Assembly: GCF_015057185.1 (NCBI RefSeq) | Contig: NZ_SVEV01000020.1 | Coordinates: forward strand, 1-64,000 | Direction: 5' to 3' | DNA from: Pseudobutyrivibrio sp. | GTDB taxonomy: Bacteria; Bacillota; Clostridia; Lachnospirales; Lachnospiraceae | Length of the DNA stretch: 64,000 nucleotides | Shown here: in pieces, positions 1 to 7,804 of the stretch | Numbering within the stretch: the stretch's first letter is position 1 | How the letters are laid out: every line of letters starts with the position of its first letter | The notes under the pieces: model-generated | What the model saw: only the letters and a program-made list of their open reading frames with translations | Databases searched by the model: none | Told to the model about the DNA's origin: nothing | Position numbers and translations under genes: made by a program

Positions 1-84
1 AGTTCATCCATAGAAAGACACATGCGGGATGCTCCCTTTTGCATATTGGAAAACTAAAAATATTCGCGAAATTGTTCTTAAAAA
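1..84. repeat. Partial copy of the giant palindromic element
   Basis: Positions 1-84 closely match 60476-60557, part of the right arm of the large palindrome after hypE. Shared words include CATCCATAGAAAGACACATG, GATGCTCCCTTTTGCATATT and ATATTCGCGAAATTGT. After about base 84 the similarity fades, although both copies continue with a G-rich tract. The rest of this copy lies left of the window, so the fatty-acid operon sits between two members of the family. No gene is seen in 85-197. Confidence 0.8.
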
Positions 85-197
85 GGGTGGCGGCAGGCGG
101 CCTGGGGTGGGTGGATAAAAAACACAGGTGGAGTGAGGCAAATAGGGCCTAGGAAGGGAAGTGTAAGGGCATAAAGAAAATAGACAGGCGAGAAGAT

Positions 198-215
198 ACT
201 TAAAAAATTTTAACT
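198..215. promoter_or_regulatory. Upstream FabT-like operator (imperfect)
   Basis: This is an imperfect palindrome of the form ACTTAAAAAATTTTAACT. It is nearly the same as the perfect palindrome at 259-280. The two centres are 63 bp apart, close to six helical turns, and they flank the promoter. This fits cooperative binding of the MarR-type regulator encoded at the operon's end (inference). Confidence 0.5.
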
Positions 216-221
216 AATATC

Positions 222-249
222 TTGACATGGGGAAAAAGTTGGGTATTAT
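222..249 (+). promoter_or_regulatory. Promoter of the fatty-acid operon
   Basis: TTGACA at 222-227 and TATTAT at 244-249 are separated by 16 bp. Transcription should begin near 256, directly at the main palindrome and about 80 nt before acpP. Confidence 0.7.
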
Positions 250-258
250 ATGGAATAG

Positions 259-280
259 TTAGTTAAAATATTTTAACTAA
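259..280. promoter_or_regulatory. FabT-like operator, 22-bp perfect palindrome
   Basis: The central 18 bases are AGTTAAAATATTTTAACT, and the perfect dyad covers 259-280. It overlaps the expected transcription start, where a bound repressor would block the polymerase. The AT-rich dyad resembles streptococcal FabT boxes in style rather than in exact sequence. The likely ligand is the product of the gene at 9595-10098. Confidence 0.6.
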
Positions 281-334
281 AATAATTTAGCTAATGAGAT
301 TATTTATCAATTGGAATGAAAAAGGAGAAAATTT

Positions 335-559
335 ATGTTTGAAGTAGTTAAAGAAGTAATTATCGACACACTTAGCTGTGCAGCAGAGAAGGTTACAATG
401 GAGGCTAATTTGTTTGAGGACCTTGGTGCAGATTCACTTGACGCTGTTGAGCTTTCCCTTGCAGTTGAGGAAAAGACAGGTATCACAATTGATGAGGATG
501 CTATGGCAGAGATTAAGACTGTTGCTGATATCGTTAATTATCTTGAGGAACATAAGTAA
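335..559 (+). CDS. acpP: Acyl carrier protein
   Basis: This 74-residue acidic protein carries growing acyl chains on a phosphopantetheine arm in the cytoplasm. Ser34 in the GADSLDAVEL motif is the attachment site. The length and the helical acidic pattern match the ACP family. It is the first gene of the operon, with AAAGGAG about 8 nt before ATG, and accB follows after 2 nt. Being downstream of the operator pair, it should be controlled by FabT with the rest of the operon. Confidence 0.96.
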   Translation: MFEVVKEVIIDTLSCAAEKVTMEANLFEDLGADSLDAVELSLAVEEKTGITIDEDAMAEIKTVADIVNYLEEHK

Positions 560-561
560 TC

Positions 562-1017
562 ATGGAATTAAAAGAAATTAAGGAGCTGCTGAAGGCTTTC
601 GATGAAAGCAGCAGCTCATATCTTAGTATTAAACAGGAAGATGTAGAGTTAAAGCTTAAGAAGCCTACTAGCCAGATTGCTGTTGTAGGGCAGCAAGCAG
701 CTCAGCCGGTTGTACAGCAGATGGTTGCCCAGCCAGATGGGGCTGCTGAGGTTTCAGAGGTTCAGGAGACTAAGGTTGATGGCGAGCTTGTGCTGGCACC
801 ACTTGTGGGAGTGTTCTATTCGGCTCCTTCTCCTGAGGAAAAGCCTTATGTGCAGGTTGGTGACAAGGTTAAATCTGGTCAGGTTCTTTGCCTTATTGAG
901 GCCATGAAGATGATGAGCGAGATTACTTGCCCAAAGGATGGCGTGGTTAAGGAAATCTACGTTAAGAATCAGGATGTTGTTGGCTTTGAAGAGAAGCTGT
1001 TCCTCATAGGAGATTAG
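562..1017 (+). CDS. accB: Biotin carboxyl carrier protein of acetyl-CoA carboxylase
   Basis: This 151-residue protein carries CO2 as carboxybiotin between the AccC and AccAD half-reactions. Its C-terminal biotinyl domain (about residues 75-151) has the EAMKMM motif, with Lys116 as the biotinylation site. It is preceded by a flexible Ala/Pro/Gln-rich linker, and an N-terminal helical region leads. It lies 2 nt after acpP and 2 nt before accC, so translation is tightly linked. Confidence 0.95.
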   Translation: MELKEIKELLKAFDESSSSYLSIKQEDVELKLKKPTSQIAVVGQQAAQPVVQQMVAQPDGAAEVSEVQETKVDGELVLAPLVGVFYSAPSPEEKPYVQVGDKVKSGQVLCLIEAMKMMSEITCPKDGVVKEIYVKNQDVVGFEEKLFLIGD

Positions 1018-1019
1018 TT

Positions 1020-2396
1020 ATGTTTAAGAGAATTTTAATTGCTAATCGCGGGGAAATAGCAGTGAGAATAATCAGGGCATGCATGGAGATGAATATCGAG
1101 TGTGTTGCTGTTTATTCTACTGCTGACAAAGAATCTTTACATGTAAAGCTTGCAACAAAAAGTATCTGTATTGGACCTGCTAGGGCAGCTGATAGCTATT
1201 TGAATATGGACGCTATTATATCTGCGGCGCAGGTGACGGGGTGTGATGCGCTTCATCCCGGTTTTGGCTTTTTGTCAGAGAATTCCGAGTTTGTACGTAA
1301 ATGCGAAGCAGCGGGAATTACTTTTATTGGGCCTACAGCGGATGCTATGGATGCGCTGGGAAATAAGGCTGCAGCGAGAAAAATGATGATGAAGGCTGGA
1401 GTTCCAGTGGTGCCAGGCTCGGATGGACCGGTTGAGGATTATAAAAAGTTAGAGAAGATTGCAAAGAAAATCGGATATCCTGTTTTAATTAAGGCCAGTG
1501 CCGGAGGCGGTGGTCGCGGAATGCGCAGGGTGTACCATCCTGAAGATCTAAAAAAGCTGTATGAAGAAGCAAAGGCTGAGACTAGAGCTTGTTTCAATGA
1601 TGATGAGATGTATGTTGAAAAGCTAATCATAAACCCAAGACATATTGAGTTTCAGATTTTAGCTGATGAACATGGAAATGTTATTCATTTAGGGGAGCGC
1701 GACTGCTCTATTCAACGTAAGAACCAAAAGTTGATAGAGGAAAGCCCATGTATGTATATAAAAGATGACTTGCGAAAGTCAATGGGAAAAGCGGCTGTAG
1801 CAGCTGCAAAGGCGGCTGGCTACAGAAATGCAGGGACGGTTGAATTTGTTTTGGACGAAAAAGACCATTATTATTTCATCGAAATGAACACTCGTATTCA
1901 GGTTGAACACGGGGTTACTGAGGCCGTTACCGGCATTGACCTTATAAAACAGCAGATTCGAATTGCTTTCCATGAGCCTCTTAAAATTAGGCAAAAGGAT
2001 GTAAAAATAAATGGCCATGCTATAGAGTGCCGAATTAATGCAGAGGATCCTGCAAAAAACTTTATGGCAAATACAGGTAAAATATCATTTTTGAATTTCC
2101 CTGGTGGCCCTGGAGTAAGAGTTGATACATTGCTGTATAACGGCTATGAGACAAGCCCATTTTATGATTCTATGATGGCAAAAATTATCGTTCATGCACC
2201 GACTAGACTTGAAGCTATCAGACGAATGCGAAGGGCGCTTTTAGAGCTTGTTACCGAAGGTATTACAACTAATGGTGATTTTGACTATTTGCTTTTGCAT
2301 CATCCTGATTTTATTAAGGGTAATTACAATGTCAGCTTTATAGAAGAGCATATGGATGAGATTCTTGCTTGGGATAAAGCTGTAGAGGTTGAATAA
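1020..2396 (+). CDS. accC: Acetyl-CoA carboxylase, biotin carboxylase subunit
   Basis: This 458-residue ATP-grasp enzyme carboxylates the biotin on AccB with bicarbonate and ATP. The N-terminal fold is typical (KRILIANRGEIAVRIIRA). The glycine-rich ATP lid (GGGGRGMRR, near residue 165) and the active-site stretch EMNTRIQVEHGVTE are present. The length is close to the usual ~450. The stop codon shares one base with the accD start (TAATG), so the two are probably translationally coupled. Confidence 0.97.
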   Translation: MFKRILIANRGEIAVRIIRACMEMNIECVAVYSTADKESLHVKLATKSICIGPARAADSYLNMDAIISAAQVTGCDALHPGFGFLSENSEFVRKCEAAGITFIGPTADAMDALGNKAAARKMMMKAGVPVVPGSDGPVEDYKKLEKIAKKIGYPVLIKASAGGGGRGMRRVYHPEDLKKLYEEAKAETRACFNDDEMYVEKLIINPRHIEFQILADEHGNVIHLGERDCSIQRKNQKLIEESPCMYIKDDLRKSMGKAAVAAAKAAGYRNAGTVEFVLDEKDHYYFIEMNTRIQVEHGVTEAVTGIDLIKQQIRIAFHEPLKIRQKDVKINGHAIECRINAEDPAKNFMANTGKISFLNFPGGPGVRVDTLLYNGYETSPFYDSMMAKIIVHAPTRLEAIRRMRRALLELVTEGITTNGDFDYLLLHHPDFIKGNYNVSFIEEHMDEILAWDKAVEVE

Positions 2397-3166
2397 TGAA
2401 CATTGTTGATGAAAGAAAGAATAAGTTTAATCGCTATAAAGATTTACGTGAAAACCCAACTGAATTATTGGAACCAGCCATAAAGCCTGTGAAGGAATAT
2501 GGCGTTTGGGACAGGATAAATGATATTGCAGATGAGGGTTCATTTAAAGAATTTTCATTTGAGTTTCCAGAAACAAATCCCCTTGATTTTGACGGATACG
2601 TGGAAAAGAAAGAGGAGCTTAGACAGGAAAATGATTGTCATGATGCAATAGTTTCTGGCATATGTGAAATTGATGGTCATTCAGTGGTGCTTGCTGTTAT
2701 GAATAAAAAGTTCATGATGGCTTCAATGGGAATAGAACTGGGGGAGACAGTTTGTAACGCTGCTGAATATGCGGGAAAACATAAGCTACCATTTATTATT
2801 TTCACAGCCAGCGGTGGAGCCAGAATGCAAGAGGGCATACTTAGTCTGATGCAGATGGCAAAAACAAGTGCAGTGATTCAGAAGTTCAAGGATGAAGGGG
2901 GGCTTTATATTACAGTTCTCACTCATCCAACAACAGGAGGCGTTTCTGCAAGCTTTGCGACTTTAGGAGATATAACATTGGCTGAGCCTAAAGCCCTTAT
3001 AGGATTTGCAGGACCTAGAGTTATTGAACAGACTATTGGGCAAAAGCTTCCTGAAGGATTTCAAAGAGCTGAGTTCCTTGAGGAGCATGGATTTGTAGAT
3101 GAAATAGTTAGAAGAGAAAACATGAAAGAAACTCTTTCAAAGATTCTGATGTTGCATGGTAAATAG
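2396..3166 (+). CDS. accD: Acetyl-CoA carboxylase carboxyltransferase subunit beta, no zinc ribbon
   Basis: The beta half of the carboxyltransferase moves the carboxyl group from biotin to acetyl-CoA. The crotonase-like core is clear (FTASGGARMQEGILSLMQM and HPTTGGVSASFA). At 256 residues it is shorter than typical AccD (~290-305). It starts directly in the core, without the N-terminal Cys4 zinc ribbon found in E. coli and most Firmicutes. No CxxC pair occurs in its first 60 residues and no in-frame upstream extension is possible, because accC ends there. It overlaps accC by one base and must pair with AccA. Confidence 0.9.
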   Translation: MNIVDERKNKFNRYKDLRENPTELLEPAIKPVKEYGVWDRINDIADEGSFKEFSFEFPETNPLDFDGYVEKKEELRQENDCHDAIVSGICEIDGHSVVLAVMNKKFMMASMGIELGETVCNAAEYAGKHKLPFIIFTASGGARMQEGILSLMQMAKTSAVIQKFKDEGGLYITVLTHPTTGGVSASFATLGDITLAEPKALIGFAGPRVIEQTIGQKLPEGFQRAEFLEEHGFVDEIVRRENMKETLSKILMLHGK

Positions 3167-3175
3167 GAGGTCTTT

Positions 3176-4027
3176 ATGAATGCAATTGATAGAGTGTTAA
3201 GGGCTCGCGATAAGGATAGACCTAAGATTACAGATTATATCGATAACGTATTTACGGATTTCTTCCAGCAGAAGGGCGATTACCTGGGAAAAGATGATAA
3301 AAGCATTTATGGCGGTATAGCTCTATTTCACGGTAGACCAGTTACAGTTATTGGTCATCGCAAAGGGAATTCAGTAGAGGAAAATATTGATTGTAACTTT
3401 GGCATGCCAGGCCCAGAGGGCTATCGCAAGGCCCTTAGACTTATGAAGCAAGCTGAGAAGTTTGGCAGACCTATTATTACTTTTGTAGATACTCCTGGTG
3501 CCTATCCTGGTTTGGAAGCAGAAATGTTTGGTCAGGCTCAGGCTATTGCAGAAAACTTGGCAGGGATGAGTGCTCTAAAGGTTCCAGTTATTTCTATTGT
3601 TACTGGCGAAGGCAGCAGTGGTGGGGCTCTTGGCATTGCAGTGGCAAATAGAGTATATATGCTTGAAAATGCAATTTACTCAGTTCTTTCTCCAGAAGGT
3701 TTTGCTTCTATATTGTGGCACGATAGTGCACGAAGAGATGAGGCTGCTGAAGTTATGAAGCTTACAGCCCAGGATTTGTTGGAGTTTGGAGTTATTGATG
3801 GAATTATTTCTGAACGTGGTTGTGGACTTTCGGTTGTAAAAGAAGAGGATAATATAAATCCTTTTAACCGTTTGTTTACAAGAATTGATAAGCAGATTGC
3901 TGCAGCCTTAAAGGAATTTGATGGAATGTCAGGACAGGAACTTGCAGCAGAAAGATTCAATAAGTTCAGAAAGATGGATGAGAGATTCTTAACAGAAACA
4001 TCTCAGGTAAGAATGGGAAACATATAA
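3176..4027 (+). CDS. accA: Acetyl-CoA carboxylase carboxyltransferase subunit alpha
   Basis: This 283-residue subunit pairs with AccD to make malonyl-CoA, the committed step of fatty-acid synthesis. Family motifs visible are RKGNSVEENIDCNFGMPGPE, FVDTPGAYPG and the oxyanion-forming GEGSSGGALGIAV. The length is slightly below the usual ~315, mainly at the N-terminus. AGGAG lies 5 nt before ATG. The fabH start codon follows the stop directly. Confidence 0.95.
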   Translation: MNAIDRVLRARDKDRPKITDYIDNVFTDFFQQKGDYLGKDDKSIYGGIALFHGRPVTVIGHRKGNSVEENIDCNFGMPGPEGYRKALRLMKQAEKFGRPIITFVDTPGAYPGLEAEMFGQAQAIAENLAGMSALKVPVISIVTGEGSSGGALGIAVANRVYMLENAIYSVLSPEGFASILWHDSARRDEAAEVMKLTAQDLLEFGVIDGIISERGCGLSVVKEEDNINPFNRLFTRIDKQIAAALKEFDGMSGQELAAERFNKFRKMDERFLTETSQVRMGNI

Positions 4028-4957
4028 ATGACAGGATTAAAAATACTAGCTACTGGTTCAGCAGCCCCAAGCCGAATTGTTACCAATGATGATTTGGCAC
4101 AAATTGTTGAGACCAGTGATGAATGGATAAAACAGCGTACAGGAATGTCTGAAAGACATTTTGTTACTGAGGAAGAAAATCACACTTTGCTTGCAGAAAA
4201 GGCTGCAAGGGCAGCATTTGAAAAATCAGGATTGGCAAGTGAGGATATTGGAGCGATTATCGTATGTACGGTATCAGGCGATTATTTTTCACCATCAACC
4301 GCTTGCTTAGTTCAGGATAGGTTGGGTTTGAATAAAGATATTATCGCATTTGATTTAAGTGCTGGCTGTTCAGGCTTTGTATTTGGCCTTGAAACTATGC
4401 GAGGAATTCTTATGGCTAGAGGCTGCAAGGCTGGAATTGTAGTAGGTGCGGAAGTGCTTTCCAAGAAAATGGATATGACAGACAGAAGCACATGCGTGTT
4501 ATTTGGAGATGGTGCAGCCGCTGCAGTAGTTACCTTGTCAGATGGATTATATTCTTCTGTTATAGGTGTGGATGGTGATGAGGACATGATACACATCAAA
4601 GCTCCAGATGGATACATTCATATGGATGGACAGGGTACATACAAATTTGCTGTGGCCACAGTTCCAAAGGTGATTGAGCAGGTAGTAAACGAAGCGGGCC
4701 TTACGTATGATGAGATTGATCATTTTGTAATGCATCAGGCTAATCTAAGAATAATTGAGTCCATTGCAAAGAAAGTAAAACAGCCAATGGAAAAATTCGT
4801 TGTAAATATTGAAAAATATGGCAATACTTCTGCGGCTAGCGTAGGACTTGCCTTAGATGAAGCTATAAAGGCTGGCAAAATCAAAGCTAAAGAAAAAATA
4901 TTGATGTGTGCTTTTGGTGCTGGACGCACCTGGGGTGCCGTAATTATGGAAATGTAA
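4028..4957 (+). CDS. fabH: 3-oxoacyl-ACP synthase III
   Basis: FabH condenses an acyl-CoA primer with malonyl-ACP to start chain synthesis. The thiolase-fold triad is visible: Cys114 in SAGCSGFVFG, His in MHQANLRI, and Asn in GNTSAASVG. At 309 residues it is near the family length of ~320. It follows accA with no gap. Downstream, before fabK, comes the first copy of the structured intercistronic element. Confidence 0.95.
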   Translation: MTGLKILATGSAAPSRIVTNDDLAQIVETSDEWIKQRTGMSERHFVTEEENHTLLAEKAARAAFEKSGLASEDIGAIIVCTVSGDYFSPSTACLVQDRLGLNKDIIAFDLSAGCSGFVFGLETMRGILMARGCKAGIVVGAEVLSKKMDMTDRSTCVLFGDGAAAAVVTLSDGLYSSVIGVDGDEDMIHIKAPDGYIHMDGQGTYKFAVATVPKVIEQVVNEAGLTYDEIDHFVMHQANLRIIESIAKKVKQPMEKFVVNIEKYGNTSAASVGLALDEAIKAGKIKAKEKILMCAFGAGRTWGAVIMEM

Positions 4958-4969
4958 AATTATTGATGA

Positions 4970-5055
4970 GCTGGTAACTATCAAGCTCTGAGTGTTACCG
5001 AAGGGAACATTTTAGTGACTGTAGGTAATATCTCAGGCTTGATAGTGTAACCAGC
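4970..5055 (+). repeat. Intercistronic structured repeat, copy 1 (fabH-fabK)
   Basis: This 86-nt element folds as one long hairpin. The outer stem is GCTGGT/ACCAGC, followed by ACTATCAAGC/GCTTGATAGT. Past one unpaired T comes CTGAG/CTCAG, and then GTTAC with GTAAT. The loop contains ATTTTAGT. It ends 16 nt before the fabK ATG, so the ribosome site lies just downstream of it. Four further sense copies keep the same fold with compensatory changes. Confidence 0.85.
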
Positions 5056-5071
5056 GGATTAGAGGTTGAGA

Positions 5072-6007
5072 ATGACTTTAAGTAATTTGACTGGTACTAA
5101 GTATCCTATTATTCAGGGCGGCATGGCCAATATTGCTACAGGTGAGTTCGCCGCTGCCGTTTCAAATGCAGGTGGACTTGGGCTTGTGGCTTCAGGCGGT
5201 ATGAATGCAGAGGCTCTTAGAGAACAGATTAGAATTTGTAAAAGTAAAACAGACAAGCCATTTGGTGTGAACCTAATGTTGATGAATCCTGATGTGGATA
5301 ATATTGCCCAAATGCTTGTTGAAGAAAAGGTTCAGTTTATCACAACTGGCGCAGGTAATCCTGGAAAGTACATGGCTGCGTGGAAGGAAATGGGAGCCAA
5401 GGTTTTCCCAGTTGTTGCTTCCGTTGCTCTTGCAAAGATTATGGTAAGAGCAGGCGCTGACGCTATTATTGCTGAGGGTGGAGAATCAGGTGGACATGTT
5501 GGCGACATGACTACAATGACTTTATTGCCACAGGTTGTAGAAGCAGTAAATATTCCTGTTATTGCAGCAGGCGGAATCGCAAGTGGAAAACAGATGGCAG
5601 CAGCGCTTATGCTTGGAGCATGTGGAGTACAGATTGGCACATGTCTTCTTGTTTCAGAGGAGTGTCCTATTCATGAGAATTATAAGCAGACACTTATCAA
5701 ATCAAAGGATAATTCCACAACTGTAACAGGACGTAGTCAGGGTGCTCCAGTTCGTATTATCAAAAACGAAATGGCCAGAGAATATTTGAAGCTTGAGGCT
5801 TCTGGCGCTAATCGTGAAGAACTTGAAAAAATAACCCTTGGTGGTCTTAGAAGAGCTGTAAATGATGGTGACATGATAAGAGGCTCTGTTATGGCAGGTC
5901 AGGTATGCGGACAATTAAACGCAATCCGTCCTGTTAAGGAAATAATGGATGAGTTATATAGCGGTGCAAAACGTACACTCGCAACCGCTAATACAATTGC
6001 AATTTAA
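5072..6007 (+). CDS. fabK: Enoyl-ACP reductase II (flavoprotein)
   Basis: FabK is an FMN-dependent enoyl-ACP reductase of the nitronate-monooxygenase-like TIM-barrel family, which replaces FabI in many Firmicutes. It reduces the double bond in the last step of each elongation cycle. Visible motifs are the N-terminal YPIIQGGMANI, the flavin-site GGESGGHVGDMTTMTL, and the later IAAGGIASG. ATG at 5072 is chosen over TTG at 5066 because AGAGG at 5061-5065 leaves 6 nt to the ATG. It has about 311 residues. Confidence 0.93.
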   Translation: MTLSNLTGTKYPIIQGGMANIATGEFAAAVSNAGGLGLVASGGMNAEALREQIRICKSKTDKPFGVNLMLMNPDVDNIAQMLVEEKVQFITTGAGNPGKYMAAWKEMGAKVFPVVASVALAKIMVRAGADAIIAEGGESGGHVGDMTTMTLLPQVVEAVNIPVIAAGGIASGKQMAAALMLGACGVQIGTCLLVSEECPIHENYKQTLIKSKDNSTTVTGRSQGAPVRIIKNEMAREYLKLEASGANREELEKITLGGLRRAVNDGDMIRGSVMAGQVCGQLNAIRPVKEIMDELYSGAKRTLATANTIAI

Positions 6008-6022
6008 AATGTATTTTAAATA

Positions 6023-6110
6023 GGCCGTAGCTATCAAGCTCTGAGTGTTACTCAAGTGAAGCATTTCAAGCTGAACGGAGTAACATCTCAGGCTTGAGAG
6101 TGTAACGGCC
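6023..6110 (+). repeat. Intercistronic structured repeat, copy 2 (fabK-fabD)
   Basis: This 88-nt copy has the outer stem changed to GGCCGT/ACGGCC, so pairing is preserved by compensatory changes. It keeps TATCAAGC/GCTTGAGA, the CTGAG/CTCAG step after a single unpaired T, and GTTACTC/GGAGTAAC. The apical AGC-ATTTCAA-GCT hairpin is flanked by the purine-rich GTGA/GAAC. It ends 15 nt before the fabD ATG. Confidence 0.88.
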
Positions 6111-6125
6111 GAGATTAGGAGGCTT

Positions 6126-7082
6126 ATGAAATTAGGAATTGTATATGCGGGGCAGGGTTCCCAAAAAGTTGGAATGGGTCAGGATTTCTATGAGAAATAT
6201 GACACCTTCAAGACAACAATTGACAGTGCAACTGACACTGTAAAGCCAGTAACTGAAATGAATGTTGCCGAGTTAAGCTTTAATGGTCCTGAAGAGCAAT
6301 TATCACAAACAAGATATACTCAGCCGGCCATGGTTGCTTTCGCCATCGGCGTTACAAAGCTTTTACATGAAAAGGGAATCAAGGCTGATTACACTTGTGG
6401 TCTTAGCTTAGGAGAGTATTCAGCTTTATATGAAGCTGGAGTTTTAGACGAGGATACAATTCTCGACCTTATCGCAAAGCGTGGAAAATACATGTCAGAG
6501 GCAGCAAATGATCATGTGGTAAAGATGTGTGCAGTTCTTGGAGCTGATAGGGAAACAGTAAAGGAAGCATGCGAGTTCGCAAATGAGTTTTACCATAATG
6601 AGAACATTGTTCAACCTGCTAACTACAATTGTCCAGGGCAGATTGTTATATCAGGCGATGCTCTTGCTGTAGATAAAGCTAGTACATTTTTAAAGGATGC
6701 TGGCGCTAAACGTATTCTTCCACTCAAGCTAAGTGGACCATTCCACACAAGCCTTATGAAGCCTGCTGGAGATAAATTGGCAAAAGAATTTGAAAGCATC
6801 GATTTCAAAGAGGCTAACTCAAAGGTTGTATTCAATTGTCTTGGCAAAGAAAAAACCAATGATGATACTGTGGCAGAGTTGTTAGAGAAACAGGTTCAAT
6901 CTTCTGTGTACCTTGAGGATTCAATTAAATACATGGTGGACGAAGGTGTGGATACAATCATCGAGGTAGGCCCAGGAAAAGCAATCAGCAAATTTATTAA
7001 TAAAACAGTAGATAATGTAAAGGTTTATTCAATTGATACAGTTGACGACTTTGAAAATACAGTAAAGGAGCTATTGGCATGA
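6126..7082 (+). CDS. fabD: Malonyl-CoA:ACP transacylase
   Basis: FabD moves malonyl groups from CoA to ACP, supplying the elongation substrate. The alpha/beta-hydrolase-like core shows YAGQGSQ near the N-terminus. The nucleophile is Ser94 in GLSLGEYSA and the catalytic His lies in GPFHTSLMKPAGDKL (about residue 207). At 318 residues it is typical. AGGAGG lies 5 nt before ATG. Its stop overlaps the fabG start by 4 nt (ATGA). Confidence 0.96.
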   Translation: MKLGIVYAGQGSQKVGMGQDFYEKYDTFKTTIDSATDTVKPVTEMNVAELSFNGPEEQLSQTRYTQPAMVAFAIGVTKLLHEKGIKADYTCGLSLGEYSALYEAGVLDEDTILDLIAKRGKYMSEAANDHVVKMCAVLGADRETVKEACEFANEFYHNENIVQPANYNCPGQIVISGDALAVDKASTFLKDAGAKRILPLKLSGPFHTSLMKPAGDKLAKEFESIDFKEANSKVVFNCLGKEKTNDDTVAELLEKQVQSSVYLEDSIKYMVDEGVDTIIEVGPGKAISKFINKTVDNVKVYSIDTVDDFENTVKELLA

Positions 7083-7804
7083 GTGTAGCTTTGGTAACAG
7101 GCGGAAGCCGTGGAATCGGAAGAGTTATTGCTGAGAATCTAGCAAAAGCAGGGCATGATGTAGCTATTTGCTATTCAGGAAATGAAGCAGCAGCAAAAGA
7201 GACAATTGAAGCGTGCGAGAAAATCGGTGTCAAAGGAATCTCGGTAAAAGCAGATGTAAGTAATGCAGATGATGTTGCAAATATGTTTACAACTGTTAAA
7301 GAAAATCTGGGACCTGTTGAAATCCTGGTTAATAATGCAGGTATCACAAAAGATGGATTGTTGATTCGCATGAGCGAAAATGATTTTGATTCTGTAGTAG
7401 ACATTAATTTGAAGGGAACTTTCCTATGCACAAAGGCTGCCATCAAGGATATGATGAAGGCCCGTAATGGAAAGATTATAAACATAACATCTATTGTTGG
7501 AGTTCAAGGAAATCCGGGTCAGGCAAATTACTGTGCAAGTAAAGCCGGAATAATTGGATTTACTAAATCAGTGGCTAGAGAATATGGCAGCAAAGGAATT
7601 AACGTAAATGCGGTAGCTCCAGGCTTTATTCAGACAGCAATGACTGATGAACTTCCTGAGAGTGTAAAGGAAGCATATAAAAAACAAATACCTGCTGGCA
7701 GATTTGGAACACCAGAGGATGTGGCTAATGTGGTGGAATTTTTAGCATCAGAGAAGGCTTCATATGTGACAGGACAGGTTATTGAAGTTACCGGAGGTAT
7801 GTAA
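7079..7804 (+). CDS. fabG: 3-oxoacyl-ACP reductase
   Basis: This NADPH-dependent short-chain dehydrogenase/reductase reduces beta-ketoacyl-ACP. The TGGSRGIGR cofactor motif, NNAG, catalytic Ser in ITSIVG, YCASKAG (Tyr-xxx-Lys) and the C-terminal VTGQVIEVTGGM are all in place. At 241 residues it matches the family. It overlaps fabD by 4 nt and shares one base with fabF (TAATG), so fabD-fabG-fabF look translationally coupled. Confidence 0.96.
   Translation: MSVALVTGGSRGIGRVIAENLAKAGHDVAICYSGNEAAAKETIEACEKIGVKGISVKADVSNADDVANMFTTVKENLGPVEILVNNAGITKDGLLIRMSENDFDSVVDINLKGTFLCTKAAIKDMMKARNGKIINITSIVGVQGNPGQANYCASKAGIIGFTKSVAREYGSKGINVNAVAPGFIQTAMTDELPESVKEAYKKQIPAGRFGTPEDVANVVEFLASEKASYVTGQVIEVTGGM

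Noticed and set aside
85..197. A small gene or riboswitch before the fab promoter
   Set aside because: It lies upstream of the promoter, so it is not in the operon leader, and no conserved structure or open frame is seen.
6044..6090. A canonical kink-turn in the apical part of the intercistronic element
   Set aside because: The UGA/GAA purines face each other, but the 3' strand has extra bases before the stem closes, and copy 3 is symmetric. The consensus is not met, so only a purine-rich internal loop is claimed.
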